64,000 nucleotides of DNA, from positions 434,001-498,000 of the forward strand of contig NZ_AQVD01000001.1 of assembly GCF_000372425.1 (NCBI RefSeq). Reading direction: 5' to 3'. A model generated the notes under the pieces. It had not been told where the DNA came from, searched no databases, and worked only from the letters and a program-made list of their open reading frames with translations. Made by a program: the position numbers and the translations under genes. Shown here one piece after another: positions 1 to 8,214 of the stretch. The stretch is from Streptococcus ferus DSM 20646. Its GTDB lineage: Bacteria; Bacillota; Bacilli; Lactobacillales; Streptococcaceae. The stretch's first letter is position 1; each line of letters begins with the position of its first letter.

Positions 1-26
1 AATAAACATGAGAAAGTCAATGAAGG

Positions 27-1865
27 ATGTTTAAAAAACTTAAAGAGAGAATGGCCTTGCAAGGAAAGGTTATTTGGCTTTATACTCACTATCAGCTGGT
101 GTCTAAGCTGATTATGGGGCTGCTGGTTTTTCCAGTTTTTTCAGCTCTCAGCAACTATCTGATTCGCAGTACAGGAAGAACCAATATTTCCAGCGGTGAT
201 TTTATGCCTTTTCTGCTGAGTTGGCAGGGGGTAGCTGTTTTGGTTTTGGGCCTTTTGGTGGTTATCCTGATTCTGGGGATAGACATCAATGCCTTTATCG
301 CCATGTCTGCTCTTCTTGAAGAAGGGAGAACCCCTATCAGGGTCAGAGATATGTTGGTGGTAGGCCTTAAATCTGTCCGCTACTTTTTCACGCCGAGAGG
401 CTTGCTGCTGGCACTTTATGTTGCCTTGGTTCTGCCTTTGCTTGGGATAGGAATCAGTTTGGCACCTTTTCAGAATCTAGCCATTCCTAATTTTATCAGC
501 TCAGTCATCTTCAACACACCGCTTTACTTGACAATTTACCTGGTAACGCTTTTTCTGCTGACTATCCTTAGTTGTCTCTATATCTTTACGCTGCACTATA
601 TCATTATCATGGACAAGGGGGTAGGAGAAGCGCTTAAAGCTTCAAGGCTCTTGATGGCTAAGCATTGGAAGTCCTTTGTGAAGGACTATCTCCTTGCTAT
701 TCTCAAGTTTTTATCGTCTGGAGCTTTGCTTTTAGCTCTTACAGTCGGATTGTTATGGCTTCTTAGTCGATCTGCTGTCTCTGGGGTTTTCTCCCAAAAG
801 TCATGGTTGATTTTTTCCGTCTTGATTGTTGCAGAGTTACTGGCTTATCTGCTCTTTTTGGGTGTTCCGCTGATGGTAGGAATGATTACCAGACTTTTTT
901 ATCACTATCAGAAGGAGGAAGGAATCGAGGTCCGTCTGCTATTTGGGAACCGAGGCCTAGGCAAGGGGAAGGATGCGGCCGGCAGTCGGCTGCAAACATG
1001 GGGGAAGATGTTGTTAGTCACACTCTCTCTTGGATTGATTATTCTAGTGAATGCTGGCTTCGCAGTAATAACGGCACCACATTTTAAGGCTATTTTTGCG
1101 CAGTCGCATCAAGTCGAGATTATTGCCCATAGAGGTGGAGGTGATTTAGGAGCGGAAAATACGATAGAGGGGCTTGAACGTGCGATCCAGGAAAAGGTTG
1201 CCGGTGTAGAAATCGATGTTCAGAGGACGAGAGATAATCATTATATTCTCAATCATGATACAACATTTAAAAGACTGACGGGTGTCGATAAGAAAGCGCA
1301 AGAGATGACCTATAGTGAGATTAAAAAACTTCGGGTAACAAATGCTTTTGATTCTCGAAAATCGCCTCAGCCTGTAGCCAGTTTGGAGGAGACCTTAGAT
1401 ACGGCTAAAGGGAAAATCAATTTATTGGTAGAACTTAAAGGTGAAACGGCCGATAAGCAGATGGTAGATGATGTCGTTAAAATGATTAAAGCGCGTGATA
1501 TGGTGAAGGAGACGGTCCTTTTATCGTTGGACTACTCGCTTATTCAGTATATGACGAAGGCTTATCCGGAAATGAAAACAGGCTATCTGTACTATTTTAC
1601 AACTGGTAATCTAAAAGACTTAGAGGGCGATTATCTTATTATGGAAGAGCGCGAAGCAACCCCAGAAAAGATAGAAGAAGTTCAGGCGGCAGGCAAGAAG
1701 GCTATCGTTTGGACAGTCAATACCGAAGAGTCCATCAACACCTTTATCCATTCTCAGGCCGATGGAGTCATCACTGATTATGTGAAGGATGTTCAGAAAG
1801 CCGTTGAGACCTCTAAAAAGCGTTCCGATTTAGAAGTCTTGCTGGACAATTTGCTGATATTTTAG
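27..1865 (+). CDS. Membrane glycerophosphodiester phosphodiesterase family protein
   Basis: The 612-residue protein has two parts. Residues 1-350 carry about eight hydrophobic segments of the GDPD-associated membrane domain. Residues 364-600 form a TIM-barrel GDPD domain. Visible catalytic residues are H368-R369 in IIAHRGGG, E377-N378-T379, E395 and D397 in VEIDVQRT, and H410-D411. The family hydrolyses glycerophosphodiesters to glycerol-3-phosphate and an alcohol; the membrane-fused Gram-positive forms may act on lipid head groups or lipoteichoic acid, but the substrate here is unknown. The SD-like GAAGG directly touches ATG27, so translation could instead start at ATG51. A short reading frame ending at position 34 may be the tail of an upstream gene. 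Confidence 0.85.
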   Translation: MFKKLKERMALQGKVIWLYTHYQLVSKLIMGLLVFPVFSALSNYLIRSTGRTNISSGDFMPFLLSWQGVAVLVLGLLVVILILGIDINAFIAMSALLEEGRTPIRVRDMLVVGLKSVRYFFTPRGLLLALYVALVLPLLGIGISLAPFQNLAIPNFISSVIFNTPLYLTIYLVTLFLLTILSCLYIFTLHYIIIMDKGVGEALKASRLLMAKHWKSFVKDYLLAILKFLSSGALLLALTVGLLWLLSRSAVSGVFSQKSWLIFSVLIVAELLAYLLFLGVPLMVGMITRLFYHYQKEEGIEVRLLFGNRGLGKGKDAAGSRLQTWGKMLLVTLSLGLIILVNAGFAVITAPHFKAIFAQSHQVEIIAHRGGGDLGAENTIEGLERAIQEKVAGVEIDVQRTRDNHYILNHDTTFKRLTGVDKKAQEMTYSEIKKLRVTNAFDSRKSPQPVASLEETLDTAKGKINLLVELKGETADKQMVDDVVKMIKARDMVKETVLLSLDYSLIQYMTKAYPEMKTGYLYYFTTGNLKDLEGDYLIMEEREATPEKIEEVQAAGKKAIVWTVNTEESINTFIHSQADGVITDYVKDVQKAVETSKKRSDLEVLLDNLLIF

Positions 1866-1936
1866 CTGAACCATTACAACTGGGAGCTGTGCAGTTGCTC
1901 TGAGGATTAGGTATAAAAAGAGAAGGAGAAAAAGAC

Positions 1937-2563
1937 GTGTGGCAAATCTTACTGTCGTCCCTTGTGATCTTTGTTTCTACTAGTATTGACTATATCGTTC
2001 TGTTGACAATTCTTTTCGGAACATTGTCTTCAGATCATCTGAAAAAGAGTATCCTTTTGGGACAGTATTTAGGGACAGCTCTTCTAGTCTGTCTTAGTTT
2101 GGCAGTACGTTTTGTCATTGTTCTGGTTCCTGAAGAATGGCTAATTGGGCTGCTGGGTGTCGTTCCTATTTACATTGGAATCAGAGCTATCTTCAGAGAT
2201 GAAGAGATTGAGGAGGAAGCCGTTGAAGAGAAGGTGGCAGGGAAGAAATTCTTGGAGATGAGTCTGGTTGTGACCTTGCTAACCTTAGCATCTGGTGGAG
2301 ATAATCTGGGCGTTTATATTCCTTATTTTGCAAGCCTTTCCTCTCTAGAAGTCGCTGCGGTCCTGCTTGTCTTTGGGATTGGTACTTTTTTTCTTTGCCA
2401 AATCAGTTATCATCTGGCAAAGGCGCCCAAGATTTCGGAAATCATTGAGCGCTATGAAAAAATAATTGTTCCCTTGGTCTTTATCTCCTTAGGTTTTTAT
2501 ATTTTGGCTGAGAATGGCAGTTTATCCCATTTACTGGAAATGTTGAAAAGGCTGTTTGATTGA
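1937..2563 (+). CDS. CadD-like cadmium resistance/permease family membrane protein
   Basis: The 208-residue protein starts at GTG, preceded by AGAAGGAG at good spacing. It has about five to six hydrophobic segments, with a charged loop (EEIEEEAVEEKVAGKK) near residues 93-109. The overall pattern (opening SSLVIFVSTSIDYIVLLTILF, then LASGGDNLGVYIPYF after the loop) is that of the CadD family of small cation or amine exporters. The real substrate of chromosomal members is often unknown. It lies next to a broken integrase, so it may be cargo of a decayed element, although CadD-like genes also occur in streptococcal core chromosomes. Confidence 0.7.
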   Translation: MWQILLSSLVIFVSTSIDYIVLLTILFGTLSSDHLKKSILLGQYLGTALLVCLSLAVRFVIVLVPEEWLIGLLGVVPIYIGIRAIFRDEEIEEEAVEEKVAGKKFLEMSLVVTLLTLASGGDNLGVYIPYFASLSSLEVAAVLLVFGIGTFFLCQISYHLAKAPKISEIIERYEKIIVPLVFISLGFYILAENGSLSHLLEMLKRLFD

Positions 2564-2570
2564 TTGCTCA

Positions 2571-3044
2571 ATGTATTATAAAAATCAAAAAGAGTGGTAC
2601 ATTACAGATACAAAGTCTATATCAGGTATTAGGTTGTTGTATCTTGATGACGATACTTTAGAGCATTTGAAGTACTGGAAACATGCACAAGCTTAAATAG
2701 GAAAATGCAGATTTGTATTTTCTCTGGCAGACGCTCCACTTGTAAAATCAACATTGAAACGTGTTCTACAAGTACATAGTGAGTTTATAGGCATAAAAAC
2801 GATTCGTATTCATGATTTAAGGCACTCTCATGCTAGTTTTATGCTTTCGCTTGGTATGAATGACTTAGAAATGCAAAATCGTCTAGGTCATGCTGATATT
2901 AAGACAACGCTTGGGACATACTCTCATCTTCACCCTAATGCTATGAAAGAAGTTGCTAATCGTATGACAGGACAAGTAGTGGCAGACAACAACAATGTTA
3001 GAAAAAGTAAGTTTAATGGTAATCAGCATACTTTGAAATTATAG
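2571..3044 (+). pseudogene. Decayed phage/ICE tyrosine integrase, C-terminal part
   Basis: From ATG2571 one frame reads an integrase-like stretch (YYKNQKEWYITDTKSISG...LLYLDDDTLEHLKYWKHAQA). It meets an in-frame TAA at 2694-2696 and continues without a shift through FVFSLADAPLVKSTLKR into the intact C-terminus. That C-terminus has RIHDLRHSHASFML, the LGHADIKTTLGTYSHL box and the catalytic tyrosine in TYSHLHP. The N-terminal arm-binding and core-binding domains are missing. It is a remnant of a Tn916-class integrase. The 96-residue frame from 2754 has no convincing ribosome-binding site and is unlikely to work alone. Confidence 0.85.
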
Positions 3045-3137
3045 TCCTAAATTTTTAAAAACTAGCAAAGTCTGTTTTTAAAAATGTGGGCTGTTACAGT
3101 GAACTGCGAAAGTTTACTGTATTTTTTATTTTGACAG

Positions 3138-3146
3138 TGATATAAT
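3138..3146 (+). promoter_or_regulatory. Extended -10 promoter of the orphan gene
   Basis: TGATATAAT (TGn plus a perfect TATAAT at 3141-3146) lies about 30 bases before ATG3179. A GGAG Shine-Dalgarno sits at 3167-3170. The TTGACA at 3131-3136 is only 4 bases from the -10 and cannot be its -35. Confidence 0.5.
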
Positions 3147-3178
3147 ATTTTCACAAATTTATAAATGGAGAATAGTAC

Positions 3179-3646
3179 ATGATAGAATCAGGTAAAATTG
3201 AAGATTTATGGGATGATGAAGATTTTTTGTATTATGATGATTGGTTGAATGATATAGATAACATTCGGTCTATTGTTTTTGATTTAGCTAAGTCGTTGAA
3301 CTTCGTCAAAGTTTATTTATATGGAGAATATACACATCCACTTACACATGAAAGAAAAGATAAAGTGGTTCGTATTGCTATTCAATCAGACAATATAATA
3401 TTATTAAAAGAGTGGGATATACTAGAGAACGCTTTGTCTGAATATCCAGTTGTGTTTATTGATTATGATTATTTAATGTCGGGAAAAGCAGAAACAGGAG
3501 CTAAGCCAAATGATTTAACAATGTTCCGATTTGGAAATTGGATACTGTATTCTAGTGATTTAAAGAGTAAAGAAGACTTGAATTATATCCCTTGCGAACA
3601 TGATTTAACAGAAAGTGAAATGCGGGAAATATGTCATTTAAATTAA
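3179..3646 (+). CDS. Hypothetical acidic protein
   Basis: The product has 155 residues. I do not recognise the family. It is acidic at the N-terminus (EDLWDDEDFLYYDDWLNDIDN) and has no signal peptide, membrane segment or known catalytic motif; the predicted pattern is mixed alpha/beta. It has its own promoter and SD and ends in a hairpin terminator. It is clearly more AT-rich than its neighbours and lies between an integrase remnant and the 3' end of guaA, which suggests cargo of a decayed integrated element. An immunity-type or regulatory role is possible but unsupported. Confidence 0.6.
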   Translation: MIESGKIEDLWDDEDFLYYDDWLNDIDNIRSIVFDLAKSLNFVKVYLYGEYTHPLTHERKDKVVRIAIQSDNIILLKEWDILENALSEYPVVFIDYDYLMSGKAETGAKPNDLTMFRFGNWILYSSDLKSKEDLNYIPCEHDLTESEMREICHLN

Positions 3647-3650
3647 AATG

Positions 3651-3678
3651 AACTACCATATATCGTGGTAGTTTTTCT
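3651..3678 (+). terminator. Hairpin terminator after the orphan gene
   Basis: AACTACCA (3651-3658) pairs with TGGTAGTT (3666-3673) and a T-run follows. The A-rich left flank would also let it stop transcripts coming from guaA on the other strand. Confidence 0.7.
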
Positions 3679-3680
3679 TT

Positions 3681-3701
3681 ATTGGTGCTAAATTGGTGCT
3701 A
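3681..3701. repeat. Tandem ATTGGTGCTA direct repeat near the guaA 3' end
   Basis: ATTGGTGCTA occurs at 3681-3690 and again at 3692-3701, one base apart. It lies between the integrase remnant and the 3' end of guaA. Paired short repeats of this kind are typical arm-type integrase binding sites beside attachment sites; that role is inferred. Confidence 0.45.
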
Positions 3702-3759
3702 TCGGTAAAAGAAAACCTCTGAAACAACTGGTCTCATGCGGTTTATGAAGTAATAAAAT

Positions 3760-5313
3760 CTATTCCCACTCCACTGTTGCTGGTGGTTTGCTGGTGATGT
3801 CGTAGACGATGCGGTTGACATGCTCAACTTCATTGACGATGCGGACAGAGATCTTTTGGAGGACTTCCCATGGGAGCTTGGCAAAGTCAGCCGTCATACC
3901 ATCAATGGAAGTGATCGCACGGATAGCGATAGTGTAGTCGTATGTACGACCGTCGCCCATAACGCCAACGGAACGCACACCGGTATTGACGGTGAAGTAT
4001 TGCCAGACGTCGCGGTCTAGGCCGGCTTTAGCGATTTCCTCACGGAGAATAGCATCGGATTCACGGACGGTTTCTAATTTTTCATCGGTAATTTCGCCCA
4101 TAACACGGATAGCAAGACCAGGGCCAGGGAAAGGCTGACGCCAAACAATTTCATCAGGCATACCAAGAGCAGTACCAAGAGCACGGACTTCGTCCTTGAA
4201 GAGGGTGTTGAGCGGTTCAATCAATTCAAACTGCATATCCTCAGGTAATCCGCCCACATTGTGATGAGACTTGATGGTTTGTGCCGTTTCGGTACCAGAT
4301 TCAATCACATCAGTGTAGAGAGTGCCTTGAGCCAGAAAATCAACGTCTTTGAGCTTGCTGGCTTCGTCATCGAAGACATAGACGAATTCATTTCCGATAA
4401 TCTTGCGTTTTTTCTCTGGATCAGAAACACCAGCTAATAAATCCAGGAAACGCTTAGCGGCATCCACACGGATAATGTTAAGCCCGAATTTACCTCCCAG
4501 CATTTGCATGACCTGATCGCCTTCTCCTTTGCGAAGCAGTCCGTGGTCAACGAAAATACAAGTCAGCTGGTCACCGATAGCTTTTTGTAACAGGACACCG
4601 ACAACAGAGGAGTCAACACCGCCGGAAAGACCTAGGAGAACTTTTTTATTGCCGACAGTCTGACGAATTTTAGAGATTTCAAGGTCGATGAAATTTCCCA
4701 TCGACCAGTCGGCTTTAGCACCGCAGATATTGAGGGCAAAATTGCGCAGAATATCATTTCCATACTCTGAATGACGAACTTCTGGGTGAAACTGAATGCC
4801 GTAGAAATGCTTTTCACTGTTTTCGATAGCAGCAAAAGGACAGTCTTCGGAGTCGCCAATTTTAGTGAATCCCTGAGGAATTTCTGTAACGGCATCACCA
4901 TGACTCATGAGGATAATCTGTTTCTCAGGTGTATTGGCAAAAAGAGGGGATTTGCCTGTCTGTGTCAGCAGAGACTGACCGTATTCACGATTACCAGCAT
5001 CGCCTGCAGGGAGGACTTTCCCTCCTAACTGATGGGTCAAAAGCTGCATCCCATAACAAATTCCTAAAATGGGAATGCCTAACTCGAAAATTTCTGGATC
5101 AATCCCAAAAGAGTTCTCATCGTAAACAGAGTTTGGACCACCGGAGAGGATAATCCCTATTGGGTTCAGATTTTTCAGATCTTTAGCGGAAATCTTATGG
5201 CTGTGCAGTTCAGAAAAAACGCCAAATTCACGGATGCGGCGGGTAATCAGCTGATTGTACTGGCTGCCGTAGTCTAATACAATAATTTTTTGAATGTCTT
5301 TTATGTCAGTCAT
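3760..5313 (-). CDS. guaA: GMP synthase (glutamine-hydrolysing)
   Basis: It converts XMP, glutamine and ATP to GMP, the last step of de novo guanine nucleotide synthesis. The 517-residue length is standard. The N-terminal class I glutamine amidotransferase domain shows the nucleophile C86 in GICYGMQL and the catalytic His-Glu in FHPEVRHS. The ATP pyrophosphatase domain begins with the P-loop LSGGVDSS near residue 230, and the dimerisation domain ends in KPPATVEWE. The 3' end is a known integration hotspot for genomic islands, which fits the integrase debris just downstream. The gene is divergent from a GntR regulator. Confidence 0.97.
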   Translation of the reverse strand: MTDIKDIQKIIVLDYGSQYNQLITRRIREFGVFSELHSHKISAKDLKNLNPIGIILSGGPNSVYDENSFGIDPEIFELGIPILGICYGMQLLTHQLGGKVLPAGDAGNREYGQSLLTQTGKSPLFANTPEKQIILMSHGDAVTEIPQGFTKIGDSEDCPFAAIENSEKHFYGIQFHPEVRHSEYGNDILRNFALNICGAKADWSMGNFIDLEISKIRQTVGNKKVLLGLSGGVDSSVVGVLLQKAIGDQLTCIFVDHGLLRKGEGDQVMQMLGGKFGLNIIRVDAAKRFLDLLAGVSDPEKKRKIIGNEFVYVFDDEASKLKDVDFLAQGTLYTDVIESGTETAQTIKSHHNVGGLPEDMQFELIEPLNTLFKDEVRALGTALGMPDEIVWRQPFPGPGLAIRVMGEITDEKLETVRESDAILREEIAKAGLDRDVWQYFTVNTGVRSVGVMGDGRTYDYTIAIRAITSIDGMTADFAKLPWEVLQKISVRIVNEVEHVNRIVYDITSKPPATVEWE

Positions 5314-5360
5314 CGTTTCCCTTTCTTTTTAGGTTGCTGTGGACAAGACCTAACTCTTTT

Positions 5361-5369
5361 ATTTTAGCA
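5361..5369 (-). promoter_or_regulatory. guaA extended -10 promoter
   Basis: On the minus strand TGCTAAAAT (TGn plus TAAAAT) lies about 48 bases before the guaA ATG. No good -35 is seen. Confidence 0.4.
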
Positions 5370-5385
5370 TATTTTAGGGAAATTG

Positions 5386-5412
5386 AAAGCAGCTTTTAGC
5401 AAAAGCTGCTTT
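5386..5412. repeat. 12-bp perfect inverted repeat between guaA and the GntR gene
   Basis: AAAGCAGCTTTT (5386-5397) and AAAAGCTGCTTT (5401-5412) are perfect complements with a 3-base loop. No T-run follows on either strand, so it is not a plain terminator. It lies upstream of both divergent promoters and may be a protein-binding palindrome. Confidence 0.5.
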
Positions 5413-5433
5413 GAGCATCTCTTAAATCAACTT

Positions 5434-5462
5434 TTGCAATATTGCCAAAAATTTGATAAGAT
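5434..5462 (+). promoter_or_regulatory. Promoter of the HutC-type regulator with a palindrome
   Basis: TTGCAA (5434-5439), 17 bases, then TAAGAT (5457-5462) preceded by TGa. The palindrome GCAATATTGC (5436-5445) overlaps the -35 and could be an autoregulatory operator. Confidence 0.45.
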
Positions 5463-5496
5463 GAGAGCAAAATAAGCCTTTAGCTTAGGAGAATGC

Positions 5497-6195
5497 ATGC
5501 TACCAGCCTACATACGTATTCACGACCAAATTAAAAAAGAAATTGATGATGGCCTATGGAAAATCGGGGATCGTCTGCCTAGTGAGCGGGACTTGTCTGA
5601 TCATTTTGCTGTTAGTCGGATGACGCTTCGACAGGCGGTGACCCTTTTGGTTGAAGAGGGTATCTTGGAGCGGCGTGTTGGGAGCGGGACCTATATCGCT
5701 AGTAGTCGTGTTCAGGAAAAAATGCGTGGAACGACGAGTTTTACGGAGATTGTCAAATCCCAGGGGAAAAAGCCCTCCAGTAAACTTATTTCCTATCACC
5801 GCGTCCACCCCAATGATCGAGAAGTCAAGCACCTTGATATCCAGCCTAATTCCTATGTTATTCGAATGGAACGTGTCCGCTTTGCGGATGACATTCCTGT
5901 CGTTTTTGAGGTTGCGGCTGTTCCTGAACGTATTATCAAGCCCTTTGCTAAAAAGGATATTACTGAGCATTTCTTTCAAACTTTAATGGATAATGGCTTT
6001 ACCATTGGAAAAAGTCAGCAGACGATTTCCGCTAAGGTTGCCGATCAGGCGACAGCGGATTATCTGGATATTTCCAAAGGGCAGGCAATTTTAGCCTTGA
6101 CCCAAGTTTCTTATCTAGATGACGGAACTCCTTTTGAGTACGTTCGCAGCCAGTACGTCGGCGGTCGATTTGAATTTTATCTCGAAAATAATTAG
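5497..6195 (+). CDS. GntR/HutC-family transcriptional regulator with UTRA domain
   Basis: The 232-residue protein has an N-terminal winged helix (residues 1-70; LPSERDLSDHFAVSRMTLRQAV) and a C-terminal UTRA ligand domain (about 90-230, ending FEYVRSQYVGGRFEFYL). The domain order is that of YvoA/NagR/DasR regulators, which sense amino-sugar phosphates and control GlcNAc use. A NagR role is likely but cannot be shown here because no nag genes are in the window. It is divergent from guaA and followed at 15 bases by busR. ATG5497 follows AGGAGA. Confidence 0.8.
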   Translation: MLPAYIRIHDQIKKEIDDGLWKIGDRLPSERDLSDHFAVSRMTLRQAVTLLVEEGILERRVGSGTYIASSRVQEKMRGTTSFTEIVKSQGKKPSSKLISYHRVHPNDREVKHLDIQPNSYVIRMERVRFADDIPVVFEVAAVPERIIKPFAKKDITEHFFQTLMDNGFTIGKSQQTISAKVADQATADYLDISKGQAILALTQVSYLDDGTPFEYVRSQYVGGRFEFYLENN

Positions 6196-6210
6196 AAGAA
6201 AGGCGATAGC

Positions 6211-6843
6211 ATGGAAGCAAAAGAAAGAATGATCAGCAATCCTCGCTATCAGAGAGTTGCTATCGGAATTGCTCAGCGGATTGCGGATGGGAAATATCAG
6301 GTCGGTGAAAAGATCAAATCGCGTTCCACTCTTGCCAGCAATTTCAATGTATCTCCTGAAACGGCCCGCAAAGCCATCAATGTGCTGGATGATCTAGACA
6401 TTGTCAGGGTCAAGCCCGGCAGTGGTGTGGTTGTCACCTCCAGGGAAAAGGCGCAAGAGTTCTTGGAGCAGTTTGAAACAACCACTGTTTTGAAATCAAC
6501 GAAAAATGACCTCAATCAGAGCATCAGTCGGCAGAAGCAGGAGTTGGAAAAAATGTCCAAGCTCTTGGATCAATTTCTTTCTCAGTCTTCCCTGATGCAT
6601 AAAAAATTTCCCTTTGAGCCTTTCGAGCTGGTCTTAGATCAAAGAAGTCCTAACATCAATAAAAGTATCTCAGAATTGAATTTTTGGCATCAGACAGGGG
6701 CAACCATTATTGCTCTGAAACATCAAGAAGAGCTCTTGCTTTCTCCAGGACCATACGCCACTCTCCAGAGTGGGGACACCATTTATTTTATTGGAGATGA
6801 GTTGGCTTTTTCGAGGGTCAAAAACTTCTTTGAGAGCCCATAA
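6211..6843 (+). CDS. busR: BusR, c-di-AMP-responsive repressor of betaine uptake
   Basis: Residues 1-75 form a GntR-type winged helix (SRSTLASNFNVSPETARKAI). A coiled coil follows (residues 90-130, NDLNQSISRQKQELEKMSKLL). Residues 135-205 are an RCK_C/TrkA-C domain (ISELNFWHQTGATIIAL...LQSGDTIYFIGDE). This architecture is that of BusR of Lactococcus and S. agalactiae, which binds c-di-AMP through RCK_C and represses the busA/opuA operon. The two opuA genes follow immediately, behind a promoter with a perfect inverted repeat. ATG6211 follows AGAAAGGCG. Confidence 0.9.
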   Translation: MEAKERMISNPRYQRVAIGIAQRIADGKYQVGEKIKSRSTLASNFNVSPETARKAINVLDDLDIVRVKPGSGVVVTSREKAQEFLEQFETTTVLKSTKNDLNQSISRQKQELEKMSKLLDQFLSQSSLMHKKFPFEPFELVLDQRSPNINKSISELNFWHQTGATIIALKHQEELLLSPGPYATLQSGDTIYFIGDELAFSRVKNFFESP

Positions 6844-6865
6844 AATGATTAAATACAACATTAAG

Positions 6866-6889
6866 CAGACAGATTAGTCTGTTTTATTT
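6866..6889 (+). terminator. Weak hairpin after busR
   Basis: CAGAC (6866-6870) and GTCTG (6877-6881) pair around a 6-base loop, with a T-rich tail. The outer bases pair imperfectly. It may end the busR transcript, or may be part of the regulatory region of opuA. Confidence 0.45.
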
Positions 6890-6928
6890 TTGACAAAACC
6901 GACCACATATTGTTATAATGGTGTGGTC
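6890..6928 (+). promoter_or_regulatory. opuA promoter with BusR-type operator
   Basis: TTGACA (6890-6895), 18 bases, TATAAT (6914-6919). A perfect inverted repeat, GACCACA (6901-6907) and TGTGGTC (6922-6928), straddles the -10, so a bound repressor would block RNA polymerase. Assigning it to BusR is inferred from position and from the family's known target. Confidence 0.7.
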
Positions 6929-6996
6929 TGTATAAGAATACTGATGAAAAGGCATTTTGTTTGTCTTTATTAAAATAAATTGGAAAGAGGCTTGTT

Positions 6997-8205
6997 TTGA
7001 AAAAGCTTGAAGTAAAACATTTAACCAAGATTTTTGGTAAAAAGCAAAAAGTTGCCCTTGAAATGATTAAGCAGCAGAAATCCAAAACAGAGATTTTAGA
7101 GAAAACAGGAGCTACTGTCGGGGTTTATGATGCCAGTTTCGATGTCAATGAAGGAGAGATATTTGTCATAATGGGACTGTCAGGCAGCGGTAAATCAACT
7201 TTGGTGCGTTTGCTAAACCGCCTGATAGAGCCTTCATCAGGTGATATTTATCTGGATGGTAAGGATATTTCTAAGATGAATGCTGAGGAGCTTCGTCATG
7301 TCCGCCGCCACAGTGTCAATATGGTTTTTCAGAATTTTGGTTTGTTCCCTCATAAGACTATCCTGGAGAATACCGAGTTTGGTCTGGAGCTTAGAGGGGT
7401 ACCGAAAGAGGAGCGCCTTAAACTGGCTGAGCAGGCACTCGAAAATTCTAACTTACTCGCCTTTAAAGACCAGTATCCTAGCCAACTCTCTGGAGGGATG
7501 CAGCAGCGGGTCGGCTTAGCCAGAGCTTTGGCTAATGATCCTGAAATCCTTCTGATGGATGAAGCCTTCTCAGCTCTAGATCCTCTGATTCGCAAAGAAA
7601 TGCAGGATGAACTGTTAGACTTGCAGGATCGTGTGCAAAAAACCATCGTTTTTATCACTCATGACCTCAATGAAGCCCTGCGCATAGGAGATCGTATTGC
7701 CTTAATGAAGGATGGACAGATCATGCAGATTGGAACAGGAGAAGAAATTTTGACCAAACCTGCCAATGATTTTGTCCGTGAATTCGTTGAAGATGTTGAC
7801 CGTTCTAAGGTATTGACCGCTCAAAATATCATGATTAAGCCTTTGACAACGACCATTGAAATTGATGGTCCTCAGGTTGCGCTGACACGTATGCATAATG
7901 AGGAGGTCAGTATGCTGATGGCAACCAACCGTCGCCGCCAGCTACTAGGATCGTTGACCGCAGATGCTGCCATTGAGGCACGTAAGAAAAAGCTGCCTTT
8001 GTCAGAAGTGATTGATCGAGATGTCAGGACGGTGTCTAAAGATACCGTTATTACAGACATCATGCCATTGATTTACGATTCATCGGCTCCTATTGCTGTA
8101 ACGGATGACAATAATAGACTTCTGGGAGTTATTATTCGCGGTCGAGTCATTGAAGCCTTGGCCAATACAAGAGATGATGCAGAAGAAGAACAGGAAAGGG
8201 GTTAG
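6997..8205 (+). CDS. opuAA: Glycine betaine ABC transporter, ATP-binding subunit
   Basis: The 402-residue ATPase powers betaine import. The Walker A motif LSGSGKST lies at residues 61-68, the signature LSGGMQQR near 165 and Walker [14 protein letters not shown] near 185, followed by ITHDLNEAL. Residues about 270-395 hold a tandem CBS module, which in OpuA senses ionic strength and c-di-AMP. The start is TTG6997 after GGAAAGAGG. The N-terminus has an extra helix ([19 protein letters not shown]) typical of OpuAA. It is co-transcribed with opuABC, 9 bases downstream. Confidence 0.95.
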   Translation: MKKLEVKHLTKIFGKKQKVALEMIKQQKSKTEILEKTGATVGVYDASFDVNEGEIFVIMGLSGSGKSTLVRLLNRLIEPSSGDIYLDGKDISKMNAEELRHVRRHSVNMVFQNFGLFPHKTILENTEFGLELRGVPKEERLKLAEQALENSNLLAFKDQYPSQLSGGMQQRVGLARALANDPEILLMDEAFSALDPLIRKEMQDELLDLQDRVQKTIVFITHDLNEALRIGDRIALMKDGQIMQIGTGEEILTKPANDFVREFVEDVDRSKVLTAQNIMIKPLTTTIEIDGPQVALTRMHNEEVSMLMATNRRRQLLGSLTADAAIEARKKKLPLSEVIDRDVRTVSKDTVITDIMPLIYDSSAPIAVTDDNNRLLGVIIRGRVIEALANTRDDAEEEQERG

Positions 8206-8214
8206 AAAAACGTT

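Noticed and set aside
2-34. Short frame ending at position 34 as a gene
   Set aside because: Only ten codons are visible; it may be the tail of a gene outside the window, but nothing identifies it.
3131-3146. TTGACA and TATAAT as a standard promoter pair
   Set aside because: Only 4 bases separate them, so they cannot act as -35 and -10 together; the extended -10 TGaTATAAT is the better reading.
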